Below are positions 37,124 to 47,031 of a DNA stretch of 64,000 nucleotides, one piece after another. The notes beneath the pieces were generated by a model. It worked only from the letters and a program-made list of their open reading frames with translations, did not search any database and was not told the DNA's origin. Source of the DNA: Stutzerimonas stutzeri. Its GTDB lineage: Bacteria; Pseudomonadota; Gammaproteobacteria; Pseudomonadales; Pseudomonadaceae. Position numbers and translations under genes: made by a program. Every line of letters begins with the position of its first letter. Within the stretch, counting starts at the first letter, position 1. The stretch lies in assembly GCF_024448715.1 (NCBI RefSeq), contig NZ_JAMOHZ010000004.1, positions 310,001 to 374,000 on the forward strand, given 5' to 3'.

Positions 37124-38434
37124 TCAGAATTGATCCTTGAGCCGGTACCAAAGCATGCCCAACGCCAGTAATGGCGAGCGCAGGCGCTGGCCGCCGGGAA
37201 ACGTTGGATGCGGTACACGCGCGAACAAATCGAAGCGACCTTGGAGTTGTCCGCTGATGGCCTCGGCCAGCAGCCGCCCAGCCAGGTGTGTGGCGTTCAG
37301 TCCATGCCCGGAATAGGCCTGGGCGTAATAGACGTTGGGCTGGTCCGGCAGCCGGCCGATCTGTGGCAGACGATTGGCGCCGATACCGATCATGCCGCCC
37401 CACTGGAAATCGATTCGGGTGCCCTGCAGTTGTGGAAACACCTCAAGCATCTTCGGCTGCATATAGGCGGCGATGTCCTTTGGATCTCGACCGGAATAAT
37501 GGCAAGCGCCGCCGAACAACAGGCGTCCATCGGCTGAAAGGCGGAAGTAATCCAGTGCCACCCGTTGATCGCAGACCGCCATGTTCTGCGGCAGCAGTTC
37601 GCGCCTGAGCGTCTCGGGCAGCGGCTCAGTGGCGATGATGTAGCTGCCGGCCGGCAGCACCTTGCCCGCGAGCGACGGATTTAGATTCCCCAGGTAGGCA
37701 TTGCCGGCCAGCACCAACTGGCCGGCGCGTACGCTGCCTTGCGCCGTGTGCACCCGCACCTCGGCGCCGTAATCGATGCGTTCTACTGCTGAACGCTCGA
37801 ACAGGCGTACACCCAGCGACTGTGCTACGGCGGCTTCGCCCAGCGCTAGGTTGAGCGGATGTAGGTGGCCAGAGCCCATGTCCACCAAGCCACCGAGATA
37901 GCGGTCGGAGCCGATCACCTCGCGCATTTCGTCTTTCGGCACGCGGCGCAGTGAATGCGGGTAGCCGAGGCGCTTGAGATCGGCGTAGTCCGCCTCGAAT
38001 CCATCGACGTGGCGCTGCTTGGTCGCCAGGTCGCAATAACCCCAGGTGAGATCGCAATCGATGCCGTAGCGCTCGATGCGTTGGCGCACGATGTCCACCG
38101 CCTCGAATCCCATGCGCTTGAGGGCGTCGACGCCCTCATCGCCGAGCACCGGCTGAAACTGCTCGACGTCATGGCCGACACCACGGATCAGCTGGCCGCC
38201 GTTGCGCCCGCTGGCACCCCAACCGATCCGCTGGGCTTCGAGCAGCACCACCGACAGGCCGCGCTCAGCCAGTTCGATAGCGGTGTTGAGCCCGCTGAAA
38301 CCGCCGCCAACGATGCACGCATCCGCCTCGTGCTCGCCCTGCAACGGGGCGTAGTCGAGGGTGCGATTGATGCTGGCGGCGTAGTAGGAAGGGGCGTGGT
38401 TCTGTGTGCTGGCGGCCGGTTGCCGGGTAGTCAT
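37124..38434 (-). CDS. pauB: FAD-dependent oxidoreductase, gamma-glutamylputrescine oxidase-like (PauB/PuuB)
   Basis: 436 residues of the DAO family. FAD motif CIVGGGFSGLNTAIELAERG, then GWGASGRNGGQ and the C-terminal QAYSGHGLNATHLAGRLLAEA are the signatures of PuuB-like enzymes, which oxidise gamma-glutamylated polyamines. It lies next to dadR and upstream of a PauR-like regulator, the same neighbourhood as pauB4 of P. aeruginosa as I recall it. Assignment to polyamine catabolism rests on family and context; a related amine could be the substrate. Confidence 0.86.
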   Translation of the reverse strand: MTTRQPAASTQNHAPSYYAASINRTLDYAPLQGEHEADACIVGGGFSGLNTAIELAERGLSVVLLEAQRIGWGASGRNGGQLIRGVGHDVEQFQPVLGDEGVDALKRMGFEAVDIVRQRIERYGIDCDLTWGYCDLATKQRHVDGFEADYADLKRLGYPHSLRRVPKDEMREVIGSDRYLGGLVDMGSGHLHPLNLALGEAAVAQSLGVRLFERSAVERIDYGAEVRVHTAQGSVRAGQLVLAGNAYLGNLNPSLAGKVLPAGSYIIATEPLPETLRRELLPQNMAVCDQRVALDYFRLSADGRLLFGGACHYSGRDPKDIAAYMQPKMLEVFPQLQGTRIDFQWGGMIGIGANRLPQIGRLPDQPNVYYAQAYSGHGLNATHLAGRLLAEAISGQLQGRFDLFARVPHPTFPGGQRLRSPLLALGMLWYRLKDQF

Positions 38435-38514
38435 AGTCGAGCCTTGGACTGTTTGCCTGCCTCGAAGGGTAGACCGGACAGCGCTCGCGGAGCAAAAGAC
38501 GAAACGCAGCTGCG

Positions 38515-39003
38515 TCAGTCCGGCACCGGCATTTCCAGCGACTCCTTCACTTCCTCCATGACGATGTAGCTTTTCGACTCGCGTACATGGGGCAGTTTGA
38601 GCAGGATGTCACCCAGCAGTTTTCGGTACGACGCCATCTCCGAAATCCGCGCCTTGATCAAATAATCGAAGTCGCCGGAAACCAGATGGCATTCCAGAAC
38701 ATGGGGCAGCTTGAGCACGGCGCGTCGAAACTCTTCGAAAATATCGCCAGACTTGTAGGCCAAGCTGATCTCGACGAACACCAGCAGCCCGCCCTTCAGG
38801 TGTTGCGGGTTCAGCCGTGCCGAATAACCCATGATGATGCCCTCACGCTCCAGCCGCCGTACACGCTCGGTGCAGGGCGTGGTGGACAAGCCAATGCGTT
38901 CGCCCAGTTCTGTGAACGGCATGCGTCCTTCCGCTTGCAACAGACGGAGGATTTGCCGATCGATCTTGTCCAGCTCGCGCCGGACTTGATGCTTGGTTCG
39001 CAT
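38515..39003 (-). CDS. dadR: Lrp/AsnC-family regulator DadR
   Basis: 162 residues starting MRTKHQVRRELDKIDRQILR. N-terminal HTH (FTELGERIGLSTTPCTERVRRLE) and C-terminal RAM/AsnC ligand domain (HVLECHLVSGDFDYLIKARI). The length and divergence from dadA match DadR of Pseudomonas, which activates dadA in response to L-alanine. An upstream ATG at 39033 is possible but the standard N-terminus is at 39003. Confidence 0.93.
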   Translation of the reverse strand: MRTKHQVRRELDKIDRQILRLLQAEGRMPFTELGERIGLSTTPCTERVRRLEREGIIMGYSARLNPQHLKGGLLVFVEISLAYKSGDIFEEFRRAVLKLPHVLECHLVSGDFDYLIKARISEMASYRKLLGDILLKLPHVRESKSYIVMEEVKESLEMPVPD

Positions 39004-39149
39004 AGGTGTATCGCCTCCAAATAAGCCGTTCATGGCGTGAATAATCGCAAAGATAGCGCTTTATATGGTGAAAGCCACTGCTGATCGCTTTTTATACTCC
39101 GCACTAATAGTGTTTCGGAAGTTCGGTGACAACCGGACGGGAGGCAACG
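39004..39149. promoter_or_regulatory. Divergent dadR-dadA promoter region
   Basis: 146 bases. A good -10 (TATACT, 39093-39098) points toward dadA, with only a weak -35. The AT-rich stretch around 39035-39070 (AATAATCGCAAAG, GCTTTATATGG) is where Lrp-type binding would be expected. Expected control: activation by DadR with alanine and carbon-source control through Crc/cAMP, by analogy. Confidence 0.5.
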
Positions 39150-40448
39150 ATGCGGGTCTTGGTGATGGGTAGCGGCGTGATCGGCACAACCAGTGCCTAT
39201 TATCTGGCTCGTGCTGGGTTCGAGGTGGTGGTCGTCGACCGTCAGCCAGCGGTGGCGATGGAGACCAGCTTCGCCAATGCCGGCCAAGTTTCGCCCGGCT
39301 ATGCCTCCCCCTGGGCTGCGCCCGGCGTGCCGCTGAAGGCCATCAAGTGGCTGATGCAGCGTCATGCACCGCTGGCCATCAAGCTCACCGGCGATATCCA
39401 GCAATACCTGTGGATGGCGCAGATGCTGCGCAACTGCACGGCAGCACGCTACGCGGTGAACAAGGAGCGCATGGTGCGGCTTTCTGAGTACAGCCGCGAC
39501 TGTCTCGATGAGCTGCGCGCCGAGACCAGTATCGATTACGAAGGTCGGCAGTGCGGCACCACTCAGCTGTTCCGTACCCAGGCGCAGCTGGACGCCGCAG
39601 CCAAGGACATCGCCGTGCTGGAAGCATCCGGTGTGCCCTACGAGCTGCTCGATCGCGCCGACATCGGCCGCGTCGAACCTGCCCTGGCGCGTGTGGCGGA
39701 CAAACTCAGTGGTGCGCTGCGCCTGCCCAACGACCAGACCGGCGATTGCCAGATGTTTACTACCAAGCTGGCCGAGATGGCGCGCGAGATGGGTGTGGAG
39801 TTCCGCTTTGGGCAGGATATCCAGCGCCTGGCGTATTCCGGTGATCGCCTCGATGGTGTGTGGATCGATGGCAAGCTGGAGAAGGCCGATCGCTACGTGC
39901 TGGCGCTGGGCAGCTATAGCCCGCAGATGCTTAAACCGCTAGGTATCCGCGCGCCGGTCTATCCGCTTAAAGGCTATTCGCTGACTGTGCCAATTAGCGA
40001 TCTCTCCATGGCACCGGTATCCACCGTGCTGGACGAAACCTACAAGGTCGCCATTACTCGCTTCGATCAGCGCATCCGCGTTGGCGGCATGGCGGAAATT
40101 GCCGGGCACGATCTGTCGCTGAACCCACGTCGGCGCGAAACCTTGGAAATGGTGGTCGGCGATCTATTCCCGCTGGGCGGCGATGCGAGCAATGCCGAGT
40201 TTTGGACCGGGCTGCGTCCGGCGACGCCCGACGGCACGCCGATCATCGGCGCCACCGCCTATCGCAACCTGTTTCTCAATACCGGGCACGGTACGCTTGG
40301 CTGGACCATGGCCTGCGGTTCCGGTCGATTGCTGGCTGACATGCTGGCGAAAAAACGAACCCAGATCAGCACCGACGGCCTGGATATCTACCGTTATGGC
40401 AATCCCAAGGAGTCGCACAAACATGCCAATACAGCGCCTGCACACTAA
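39150..40448 (+). CDS. dadA: D-amino acid dehydrogenase, small subunit
   Basis: 432 residues, exactly the length of Pseudomonas DadA. FAD motif [38 protein letters not shown], and the C-terminal [19 protein letters not shown] are family-diagnostic. It oxidises D-alanine and other D-amino acids to the 2-oxo acids, passing electrons to the membrane chain. GGGAGG precedes the start at 39150. The next gene begins inside its 3' end. Confidence 0.97.
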   Translation: MRVLVMGSGVIGTTSAYYLARAGFEVVVVDRQPAVAMETSFANAGQVSPGYASPWAAPGVPLKAIKWLMQRHAPLAIKLTGDIQQYLWMAQMLRNCTAARYAVNKERMVRLSEYSRDCLDELRAETSIDYEGRQCGTTQLFRTQAQLDAAAKDIAVLEASGVPYELLDRADIGRVEPALARVADKLSGALRLPNDQTGDCQMFTTKLAEMAREMGVEFRFGQDIQRLAYSGDRLDGVWIDGKLEKADRYVLALGSYSPQMLKPLGIRAPVYPLKGYSLTVPISDLSMAPVSTVLDETYKVAITRFDQRIRVGGMAEIAGHDLSLNPRRRETLEMVVGDLFPLGGDASNAEFWTGLRPATPDGTPIIGATAYRNLFLNTGHGTLGWTMACGSGRLLADMLAKKRTQISTDGLDIYRYGNPKESHKHANTAPAH

Positions 40449-40779
40449 CGCGCGCATGAGTCAGATCGTCATTCACCGTGGCACGGTCTATCTGGCCGGT
40501 CAGGTGGGTGAAGACATGGCCGCGGGTGTTGAGCAGCAGACTCGCGAAACGCTTGTGAATATCGAACGGTTGCTGACCGAGGCGGGTACCGACAAGCAGC
40601 ACATTCTCTCGGTCACCATCTATCTGAAGGACATCGATGCCGATTTCGCTGGAATGAACGCGGTGTGGGATGCCTGGCTCCCGGACGGCGTCGCCCCGGC
40701 GCGCGCCACTGTGGAGGCCAAGCTCTGCGAACCGGAGATTCTCGTTGAGCTATCGGTCGTGGCGGCTTTGCCTGAATGA
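40423..40779 (+). CDS. RidA-family protein of the dad operon
   Basis: 118 residues, starting within dadA at an ATG preceded by AAGGAG. The family pattern is [41 protein letters not shown] and the C-terminal [10 protein letters not shown] with the arginine. It probably removes 2-iminopropionate or related imines released by DadA. In P. aeruginosa the equivalent gene is followed by dadX; here dadX is missing. Confidence 0.93.
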   Translation: MPIQRLHTNARMSQIVIHRGTVYLAGQVGEDMAAGVEQQTRETLVNIERLLTEAGTDKQHILSVTIYLKDIDADFAGMNAVWDAWLPDGVAPARATVEAKLCEPEILVELSVVAALPE

Positions 40780-40879
40780 CCGAGGCGTTTTCGCGTTTCG
40801 CCCCGTTGTGTTGAAAATACTGAACGCCATTGCCATCATAGCGGCCTCTTCACTCCGCTCTTGATTGGGGGCTCCCGTA

Positions 40880-41428
40880 TTGGACGTAGGCGTTCGACTG
40901 CAAACCATCCGCAAACTCAAGGGCCTGTCCCAGCGCGAACTAGCCAAACGTGCAGGCGTTACCAACAGCACGATTTCAATGATCGAAAAGAACAGCGTCA
41001 GCCCCTCCATCAGCTCGCTGAAAAAGGTGCTGAGCGGCATTCCAATGTCGCTGGTGGAGTTCTTCTCGCCTGATTTCGAGCAGGATGGCGACACCCAAGT
41101 CGTCTACAAGGCGAGCGAGCTGATCGATATTTCCGACGGCGCAGTAAGCATGAAACTGGTGGGCAAGGCCCATCCAGGGAGGGCCATCGCCTTCCTCGCA
41201 GAAACCTATCCGCCCGGCTCCGATACCGGCACGGACATGCTTTCTCATCAGGGCGAAGAGGCGGGGATGCTGGTCGAGGGACGCCTGGAGCTGACGGTGA
41301 ACGGTCAGATCTATGTGCTCGAAACCGGCGATAGCTATTACTTCGAGAGCAGCAAGCCGCATCGTTTTCGTAATCCGTTCGAGGTGCCTGCCAGGCTGAT
41401 CAGCGCGACGACACCTGCGAATTTCTGA
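40880..41428 (+). CDS. pauR: XRE-cupin transcriptional regulator, PauR-like
   Basis: 182 residues from a TTG start at 40880 (LDVGVRLQTIRKLKGLSQREL), the length of PauR. The HTH (about 5-60; RELAKRAGVTNSTISMIEKN) is followed by a cupin_2 domain (about 105-175; HQGEEAGMLVEGRLELTVNG, PHRFRNP). PauR represses polyamine catabolism genes in Pseudomonas and responds to putrescine and cadaverine. A TTG five codons further upstream (40865) is the other possible start. It lies between the dad genes and cycB as in P. aeruginosa. Confidence 0.88.
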   Translation: MDVGVRLQTIRKLKGLSQRELAKRAGVTNSTISMIEKNSVSPSISSLKKVLSGIPMSLVEFFSPDFEQDGDTQVVYKASELIDISDGAVSMKLVGKAHPGRAIAFLAETYPPGSDTGTDMLSHQGEEAGMLVEGRLELTVNGQIYVLETGDSYYFESSKPHRFRNPFEVPARLISATTPANF

Positions 41429-41591
41429 GTCTGATTGCCGGTTTTAGCACTGGTGGATTGGCGATGCGACACAGCGTCGCTGGTGAGGCCTACGCAACAC
41501 GGGTTGTTTCGGCATGCATGGCTTGCCGCTATACTAACCGCCGCTCGCGTAACCGTGGCCGCGGGCGTGTCTAGCCACATGAGGGTGTAAG

Positions 41592-42014
41592 GTGAACCTG
41601 ATTAAGAAGATCCTGGTAGCACAGACTGCCGTAGTGGCCCTGTGGGCAATGAGCGCTCAGGCTGCGACCAACGACGACATCGCCGAGCGACTCAAGCCAG
41701 TGGGCGAAGTATGTATTCAAGGCGAGGAATGCGCGGCTGCTGGCCCTGCGGCGGCTGCCGCTGGCGGCGGTGCCCGCACCGGTGAAGCCGTGGTCGGCCA
41801 GTTCTGCAACGCCTGTCATGGCACTGGCCTGCTGAACTCGCCGAAGATCGGTGATGCTGCTGCATGGCAAGCGCGCGCTGATAAGGAAGGCGGTCTCGAT
41901 GGTCTGCTGGCGAAAGCCATCACCGGCATCAACGCCATGCCGCCGAAAGGCACCTGTGCCGATTGCTCGGATGACGAGCTGCTAGCCGCCATCAAGCATA
42001 TGTCCGGCCTCTAA
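41592..42014 (+). CDS. cycB: Cytochrome c5
   Basis: 140 residues. A signal peptide ends near SAQA-ATNDD. The heme-binding CNACH is at 72-76, the axial methionine likely M117 in NAMPPKG, and a C123/C126 pair (GTCADC) is typical of cytochrome c5. An Ala/Gly-rich linker (about 49-60) and an extra C41/C47 pair lie before the heme domain. Soluble or membrane-associated periplasmic electron carrier. A TATACT at 41530 is a likely -10, and a terminator follows the gene. Confidence 0.94.
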   Translation: MNLIKKILVAQTAVVALWAMSAQAATNDDIAERLKPVGEVCIQGEECAAAGPAAAAAGGGARTGEAVVGQFCNACHGTGLLNSPKIGDAAAWQARADKEGGLDGLLAKAITGINAMPPKGTCADCSDDELLAAIKHMSGL

Positions 42015-42031
42015 ATATCAGCCGGTCAGAC

Positions 42032-42053
42032 AAAGCCGCCTTCGGGCGGCTTT
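42032..42053 (+). terminator. Rho-independent terminator after cycB
   Basis: AAAGCCGCC-TTCG-GGCGGCTTT, a perfect stem with a stable TTCG tetraloop, followed by TGTCGTTTCTT, 18 bases after the cycB stop. Confidence 0.93.
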
Positions 42054-42152
42054 GTCGTTTCTTGGGGAGTAAAGCCGCGCGGCATTGGGTCAAAATTCAA
42101 ATTCCTTTCCGATGGCCGCTCCATGTGGCCCTTGGCAATGCGAGAGGTGCCC

Positions 42153-42671
42153 ATGCCCAGCTCTGCCCCGCAACCCGAGCAGCTGCATTTCGCCAGTGAT
42201 GGCCGCACACCGAACAGTCAGCATCCGGTGCTGGTGTACCGCCAGCTGCCCTTGGCCGATCCCGATTATGCCGCCGCGTTCGAGAACCTGTTCGACAGCC
42301 ATCTGTGGCCGGCACAGTGGCGCGCCGGTGTCTATGACTACCACCACTATCATTCCACCGCCCATGAAGTGCTTGGCGTGTCGCGTGGTTCGGCGCGGCT
42401 GATGCTCGGCGGCGAGCAGGGCCGGGAGGTGCAAGTGCGCGCTGGCGATGCGCTAGTGCTGCCCGCCGGCACCGGTCATTGCCAACTGAGCGCCAGCGAG
42501 GACTTCGAGGTCGTGGGCGGCTATCCGGTGGATCAACAATACGATCTGCTGCGCCCAGACGAGCGCAGCCACGATGAAGCGCGTGCGCGTGCCGCGCGGG
42601 TCGGCGTGCCGGTGAGCGATCCGGTCGCTGGTACCCAGGGCGCGCTGGTATCGCTTTGGCGCAGGGAGTGA
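42153..42671 (+). CDS. Cupin-fold protein
   Basis: 172 residues of the single-domain cupin type: YDYHHYHSTAHEVLGVSRGSARLMLGG carries the first metal-binding motif (HxH...E) and GDALVLPAGTGHCQL the second. Resembles YjlB-like cupins of unknown function. GAGAGG precedes the start at 42153. It lies between cycB and xpt and is convergent with xpt. Confidence 0.88.
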   Translation: MPSSAPQPEQLHFASDGRTPNSQHPVLVYRQLPLADPDYAAAFENLFDSHLWPAQWRAGVYDYHHYHSTAHEVLGVSRGSARLMLGGEQGREVQVRAGDALVLPAGTGHCQLSASEDFEVVGGYPVDQQYDLLRPDERSHDEARARAARVGVPVSDPVAGTQGALVSLWRRE

Positions 42672-42681
42672 AGCGGGGCGT

Positions 42682-43266
<585 letters not shown>

Positions 43267-43444
43267 TCAAGCGTGGGCGGCCCGGTACGTCTGGCGGTTC
43301 GCCGTCCCGAAAGCGACTGGGCGCTGCGCCATCACGGCGAGCGCCCAGCCCGTTATCGATCTTGCTTCCACTCGCCAGCGCGTTCCGCAGCCTGGAAAGC
43401 GGCGCATTCTCGCTCAATTCGGCCCGCTGGTCCAAGAGGACCGT

Positions 43445-43703
43445 TCAGTCAATCATTTCGATCGACAAGCGGCGAAAGCGCGCCGCCTCACCATGGTGCT
43501 GCAGCACGATATGGCCCTCGGCTGCGTGGGCGAAGCGAGGGAAGCTGGCAAATTCGCTGTGGGCGATACGCGTACGAAACCAGATCGATCTGCACGGCGC
43601 CAGCGATGGCCTGGAGTTCACCTTCGGCGTCTCGCCAGCTATCGGCGGGAAAGCCATCGACCGGCCAGCCCCGCCATTGCGTGACGCCTAATGCGCGTTT
43701 CAT
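43445..43703 (-). pseudogene. Remnant of a DUF1080 (3-keto-disaccharide hydrolase-like) gene
   Basis: Two reading frames carry the two ends of a DUF1080 domain. From 43703 frame A gives QWRGWPVDGFPADSWRDAEG and ELQAIAGAVQIDLVS, the usual N-terminal GW...W-x-EDG-L block. Frame B, overlapping, gives RIAHSEFASFPRFAHAAEG then HIVLQHHGEAARFRRLSIEMID before a stop at 43445, the usual C-terminal GHIALQDHG...FRN block. The middle (about 100 residues) is deleted and the join is frameshifted. The signal peptide is also absent. It directly follows the GH13 gene. The surrounding 43255-43444 holds no convincing gene on either strand. Confidence 0.75.
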
Positions 43704-43705
43704 CG

Positions 43706-45322
43706 CTATCCAAACAATTGCTGCTTGCGGCGTAGCCAGCGGTAGCCGTAGCCGTTCAGACGTAGGCGCAATGGATGACCTTCGGGTTGTTCATAATCAC
43801 TGTCGGCGAGCACGTCGACCATGTCCTGCAGATCCTTGTCTGCGACCTCGACGTCGAGCGCTCGGTCCGCCAGGTTCACCAGCATCAGCACGGTCGAATC
43901 ATTGTCATGGCGAATGGCGAACACTGACGGACAGTTCGTCTCGACCGGGCGGTGCCTGCCGCCGCCGATCTCGCGCAGGCCGATACGGGTGCGGATCATA
44001 TTGCCGGTTTTGGCCAGCAACGAATCCTCGCGAAGAGTCTGGGCGTAAACGTTTCTTTGCCGATAGTCGAACGATCCTTCTTCGATCAGCGGCGCCGCGA
44101 GCTGCGGCGTGCCCGCGCAGGAGAATCCGGCGTTGGGCTCGTTAGACCATTGCATCGGGGTGCGCACCGCCAGGCGCTCGGGTCGTGACAGGTCCTCGCC
44201 CATGCCGATTTCCTCACCGTAACGGACGATCGGTGTGCCGGGCAGTGCGAACATCAATGCGTGGGCCATGGCGATGCGCCGCTCGTGGCCTTCGAGCATG
44301 GGGGCCAGACGTCGGCGTATGCCGCGGTTGTAGGCGCGCATGTCGGGTTCGGGCGCGAAGGCCTGCATGACCTCCTCGCGTTCGTCGTCGCTCAGCCGTT
44401 CCAGATCCAGTTCGTCGTGATTACGTAGCCAGATGGCGTACTGGGCACGCTCGGGCGGCCCGGGCTGGCGTTCCAATGCCCGATGAAGGGGTTCCGCCTC
44501 GCTGCGAGCGAGCGCCAGGAAGAAATGGTTGTTGGCCCAGAAGTTCAGTAGCAGGGTCAGCCGATCGCCTTCACCAAAATAATCGCGGTACTGCTCCGGC
44601 TCAACGTCGACCTCGCCCAGCAACACGGCTTCCGGCCGGCGTAGCGTGACGAAGTCGCGCATGTGTTCGAGCAGCCAATAACCATCGCTGTCGCCGCTGC
44701 CGGCCTGTTCGATCAGGTGCGAAGCGGCATCGACACGAAAACCTGAAACACCCAGACGCAGCCAGAACGCCATGATGCGTTCGATTTCCTTTACTACCTT
44801 CGGGTTGCCGAGGTTCAGATCCGGCTCATGGCTGTAAAACAAATGACGGTAGTATTGCCCGGCTTCTTCGTCCCAGGTCCAGACGCTTTTCTCCACGGTA
44901 GGAAAGATCGGTTCGATGCTGTCATCCGGCTCGTCTGCCCAGAGGTAGAAATCCCGGTAGGGCGATTGCCGGTCGCGCCGCGCTTCCTGAAACCAGCGAT
45001 GATCGGTGGAGGTGTGTTGTACCACCAGCTCGATAATCACGTGCAGCCCCAGCTCCTCGGCCTTTTCCAGCATATATACGACATCGGCGAGATCGCCGAA
45101 GCGTGGATCGACCTGCAGGTGATCGCTGACATCGTAGCCGGCGTCGCGAAACGGCGATTGGTAGAACGGCATCAGCCAGATGGCGGTGGCGCCGAGGCCG
45201 CGGACATAGTCCAGACGCTCGGTGACGCCGCGCAGATCGCCGCAGCCATCGCCGTTGACGTCGAGAAACAGTGACGGATCGATCTGATAGATGACCGCAT
45301 TTCGGTACCAGAGAGGCCGCAT
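43706..45322 (-). CDS. GH13 alpha-glucan-active enzyme (trehalose synthase/alpha-glucosidase-like)
   Basis: 538 residues of the GH13 family. Catalytic regions are present: nucleophile in GFRVDAASH, acid/base in LLGEVDVE, and third acid in LRNHDELD; the barrel starts WYRNAVIYQIDPSLFLDVNGD. The DVNGDGCGDLRGV and GTPIVRYGEEIGMGEDL blocks are most like trehalose synthase/maltase members, but the C-terminal maltokinase of some TreS proteins is absent. Cytoplasmic (no signal). One base separates it from the upstream GH13 gene, so they are one operon acting on maltose/trehalose-type sugars. Confidence 0.9.
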   Translation of the reverse strand: MRPLWYRNAVIYQIDPSLFLDVNGDGCGDLRGVTERLDYVRGLGATAIWLMPFYQSPFRDAGYDVSDHLQVDPRFGDLADVVYMLEKAEELGLHVIIELVVQHTSTDHRWFQEARRDRQSPYRDFYLWADEPDDSIEPIFPTVEKSVWTWDEEAGQYYRHLFYSHEPDLNLGNPKVVKEIERIMAFWLRLGVSGFRVDAASHLIEQAGSGDSDGYWLLEHMRDFVTLRRPEAVLLGEVDVEPEQYRDYFGEGDRLTLLLNFWANNHFFLALARSEAEPLHRALERQPGPPERAQYAIWLRNHDELDLERLSDDEREEVMQAFAPEPDMRAYNRGIRRRLAPMLEGHERRIAMAHALMFALPGTPIVRYGEEIGMGEDLSRPERLAVRTPMQWSNEPNAGFSCAGTPQLAAPLIEEGSFDYRQRNVYAQTLREDSLLAKTGNMIRTRIGLREIGGGRHRPVETNCPSVFAIRHDNDSTVLMLVNLADRALDVEVADKDLQDMVDVLADSDYEQPEGHPLRLRLNGYGYRWLRRKQQLFG

Positions 45323-45323
45323 T

Positions 45324-46859
45324 TCAATGTTCCTCCGGGCTGAGAATCAGTGCCTGACCTGCCGCCAGTTCGCCGGCGTAGGTTTCGTCTTCTCCCTGGG
45401 CGTCGCTGGCGATTTCGATTCGCCAGTGGCCATTGATCGGGAAGGCGTGGGGCTCATCGGCGAAGTTCAGGCAAACCACTCGTTGGTCCTCACCGAGTTG
45501 CCGGCGGTAGGCCAGCACGTTGGGGTGCGACGGCAGTTCTTCCCAGTCACCATGAAGCAGCGCGGGACTGCGCTTGCGCGCCTCGATCAAACGGCGATAA
45601 AGCTCCAGGGTCGAGCCTGGCGCATGTCGCTGCCGTTCGGCAGCCAGCTCATCGCTTTCAGGCGGGAACGGCAGCCAAGGCTCATCACCCTCCCAGCCGT
45701 GAGGTGGCGCCGCGAGCCAGGGAATCGGTGCGCGACAGCCGTCGCGTCCGCCGGGATCGACCTGTGTCTCCGGCGTGATCATCGCGTCTTCGAGCCCCAG
45801 CTCCTCGCCTTGGAAGATGAATGGCGTGCCGCGCAACGTCAGCAATAACACTGCAGCGGCTTGTGCGCTGCGCAGCGAGCCCTGATAGCGGCTGCGCTGA
45901 CGATGATTGTCGTGGTTGGACAGCACCCAGGTCGGCCAGGCGTCGGCCGGTTTCAGCAGCGTTTCGACGTCGCGAATGCAGGTGCGAAACATCACCGGTT
46001 CCCAGGGTGCATCCAGCGGCTGAAAGTTGAACGACATATGCAACTCATCGCTGGCCCCGTAGTATTGCAGCACCCGTTCGGTGGAGCGGATATTGACTTC
46101 GCCGACCAGCACGCGCTCGCCGGGATAGCTGTCGACCAGCCGGCGCAAGCCGCGCAGTACTTCGTGGCTGTAGGGCTGGTCGTTGAACTCCACCAGCGGC
46201 TGGCCGGCCAGGCAGCGCGGATCGTCTGCGAAGCTCGGCTCCTTGCCCGTGCAATGGATGACGTCGACGCGAAAGCCATCGATGCCGCGATCGAGCCAGA
46301 AGCGCAGCACGTCGTGCATCGCCTCGACTACCTGCGGGTTGCGCCAGTTCAGATCGGGCTGCTCGGGCAGAAACAGGTGCAGATAGTACTGCTGGGTGTG
46401 CTCATCCCAGGTCCAGGCGCTGCCGGCATTCAATGCTGCGCGCCAGTTGTTGGGTTCATCGCGCCAGATATACCAGTCACGCTTGGGGTTGTCCCGTGAG
46501 CTACGCGACTCGACGAACCAGGGATGCTGATCGGAGGTGTGGTTAGGCACGAAATCCAGCAGCAGACGCATGCCACGGGCGTGCGCTTCGGCGATCAGCC
46601 GGTCGATGTCTTCCAGCGAACCGAACAGCGGATCGATGTCGCAGTAGTCGCTGATGTCGTAGCCAGCGTCGGCCATTGGCGATCTGAAAATAGGCGACAG
46701 CCACAGGGCGTCGACGCCCAGATGCTGCAGATGATCCAAGTGGCGCAGTACGCCGTTGAGATCGCCAATGCCGTCACCGTTGCTGTCGGCAAAGGATCGC
46801 GGATAAATCTGATAGATGGTGGCGCCTTTCCACCACGGTGGCTGGGTTGACTCGCTCAT
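45324..46859 (-). CDS. GH13 alpha-glucosidase (oligo-1,6-glucosidase-like)
   Basis: 511 residues. WWKGATIYQIYPRSFADSNG opens the barrel; the catalytic set is GFRVDVIH (nucleophile), LVGEVNI (acid/base) and LSNHDNHR. FIFQGEELGLEDA is the usual late GH13 block of glucosidases. No signal peptide. Start 46859 follows AAAGGGG; the frame extends upstream to 46949 without support. Divergent from the GAPDH-family gene, leaving 172 bases for both promoters. Confidence 0.93.
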   Translation of the reverse strand: MSESTQPPWWKGATIYQIYPRSFADSNGDGIGDLNGVLRHLDHLQHLGVDALWLSPIFRSPMADAGYDISDYCDIDPLFGSLEDIDRLIAEAHARGMRLLLDFVPNHTSDQHPWFVESRSSRDNPKRDWYIWRDEPNNWRAALNAGSAWTWDEHTQQYYLHLFLPEQPDLNWRNPQVVEAMHDVLRFWLDRGIDGFRVDVIHCTGKEPSFADDPRCLAGQPLVEFNDQPYSHEVLRGLRRLVDSYPGERVLVGEVNIRSTERVLQYYGASDELHMSFNFQPLDAPWEPVMFRTCIRDVETLLKPADAWPTWVLSNHDNHRQRSRYQGSLRSAQAAAVLLLTLRGTPFIFQGEELGLEDAMITPETQVDPGGRDGCRAPIPWLAAPPHGWEGDEPWLPFPPESDELAAERQRHAPGSTLELYRRLIEARKRSPALLHGDWEELPSHPNVLAYRRQLGEDQRVVCLNFADEPHAFPINGHWRIEIASDAQGEDETYAGELAAGQALILSPEEH

Positions 46860-47031
46860 GCTCGTGCCCCTTTCCGGTGTGCGGCAAGCCCGGCGCAACG
46901 GACCTGTCAGGTTACGACTGACGAGCGGCGCTTGGGTTCGCCATTTCATGTTCCCGATCAGATACCGGTGAACGCCGCAGCCGATACTCCGCCTAAGCTA
47001 AAGCCTCAAAGTGACCCAGGAGAGCGCGCCC

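Noticed and set aside
43273-44145. 290-codon plus-strand frame across the xpt-GH13 gap
   Set aside because: Arg/Pro/Ser-rich, overlaps the GH13 gene and the DUF1080 remnant, with no ribosome site.
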